This document shows, in pieces, positions 7,261-7,394 of a stretch of DNA of 7,394 nt. The stretch spans positions 1-7,394 of the forward strand of contig CAYNCU010000212.1 of NCBI GenBank assembly GCA_964395765.1, given 5' to 3'. The DNA comes from DATDPY01 sp964395765 (GTDB taxonomy: Bacteria > Bacteroidota > Bacteroidia > Cytophagales > Cyclobacteriaceae). The notes beneath the pieces were generated by a model that saw only the letters and a list, made by a program, of their open reading frames with translations, did no database searches and was not told the origin of the DNA. The position numbers and the translations under genes were made by a program. Each line of letters starts with the position of its first letter. The stretch's first letter is position 1.

Positions 7261-7316
7261 AGAAGGCACAAGGGAACCCAGAGAACGACTCCTTGCGCCT
7301 CCTTGCCTCTCCTATC
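7261..7316. repeat. Ten-base-period pyrimidine repeat with imperfect hairpin
   Basis: CTCCTTGC occurs at 7289-7296 and 7299-7306, and a related CTCCTATC at 7309-7316, three units spaced exactly ten bases apart. The first unit also pairs backwards: GGCACAAGG (7265-7273) is complementary to CCTTGCGCC (7291-7299) at eight of nine positions, and the stem extends to 7261-7275 with 7289-7303 with two mismatches and one G-T pair. It sits in sequence that appears non-coding. It resembles short CCTTGCG-type intergenic repeats I have seen in environmental bacterial genomes, but that resemblance is from memory only. Confidence 0.4.
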
Positions 7317-7394
7317 TTCCGCAATTAATTCAAAATATATCTAAAAACGGTGAATCCTTTAAGATCAAAGTGTTTTATATAGAACACGAACTGA

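Noticed and set aside
7370..7387. Short inverted repeat GTGTT...AACAC near the right edge
   Set aside because: Five-base arms around an eight-base AT spacer are easily produced by chance, and no adjacent gene is visible to give it a role.
7325..7393. Minus-strand frame open from the right edge to a stop at 7325-7327 (22 codons), possibly the tail of a converging gene
   Set aside because: It is too short to distinguish from chance in AT-rich DNA and its residues are not recognisable. Sequence beyond the right edge would decide it.

Overview
The window looks like chromosomal DNA of a member of the Bacteroidota. The pointers are a moderately AT-rich composition, U/A-rich translation leaders with few Shine-Dalgarno sequences, a LytS/LytTR two-component pair, a roughly 770-residue FtsX/MacB-type permease with two permease modules on one chain, and a PafA-like secreted phosphatase. 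This rests on family knowledge and general sequence character; no taxonomic search was possible.

Layout. Positions 2-244 (+) are the end of a protein that enters from the left edge and is not recognised. It is followed with no gap by a membrane histidine kinase (245-1294, +) and one base later by its LytTR response regulator (1296-2051, +), so these form a tight cluster that is probably co-transcribed. After an 84-base AT-rich gap comes an aldo/keto-reductase-fold protein (2136-2933, +) in which all four residues of the canonical catalytic tetrad appear to be replaced. A large ABC-transporter permease lies on the opposite strand (5300 down to 2994) and converges on that gene with only 60 bases between stop codons. 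A 215-base divergent intergenic region (5301-5515) separates the permease from a secreted alkaline-phosphatase-superfamily enzyme (5516-7207, +). The phosphatase ends at a hairpin (7216-7235), and the last 180 or so bases appear non-coding.

How the genes may work together. The kinase and regulator are a complete signalling unit. Its targets cannot be read from the sequence, although LytTR systems often control nearby envelope or transport genes. The permease has no ATPase beside it and would need one encoded elsewhere. The phosphatase should act in the periplasm and release phosphate from monoesters. Nothing shows that the AKR-like protein, permease and phosphatase form one pathway.

The points most worth a second look are the apparently tetrad-less AKR-like protein, a nested palindromic element with two mutually exclusive folds in the divergent intergenic region (5395-5461), and a 10-base-period repeat with a hairpin near the right edge (7261-7316). 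No mobile-element gene, tRNA, rRNA or CRISPR array was seen.
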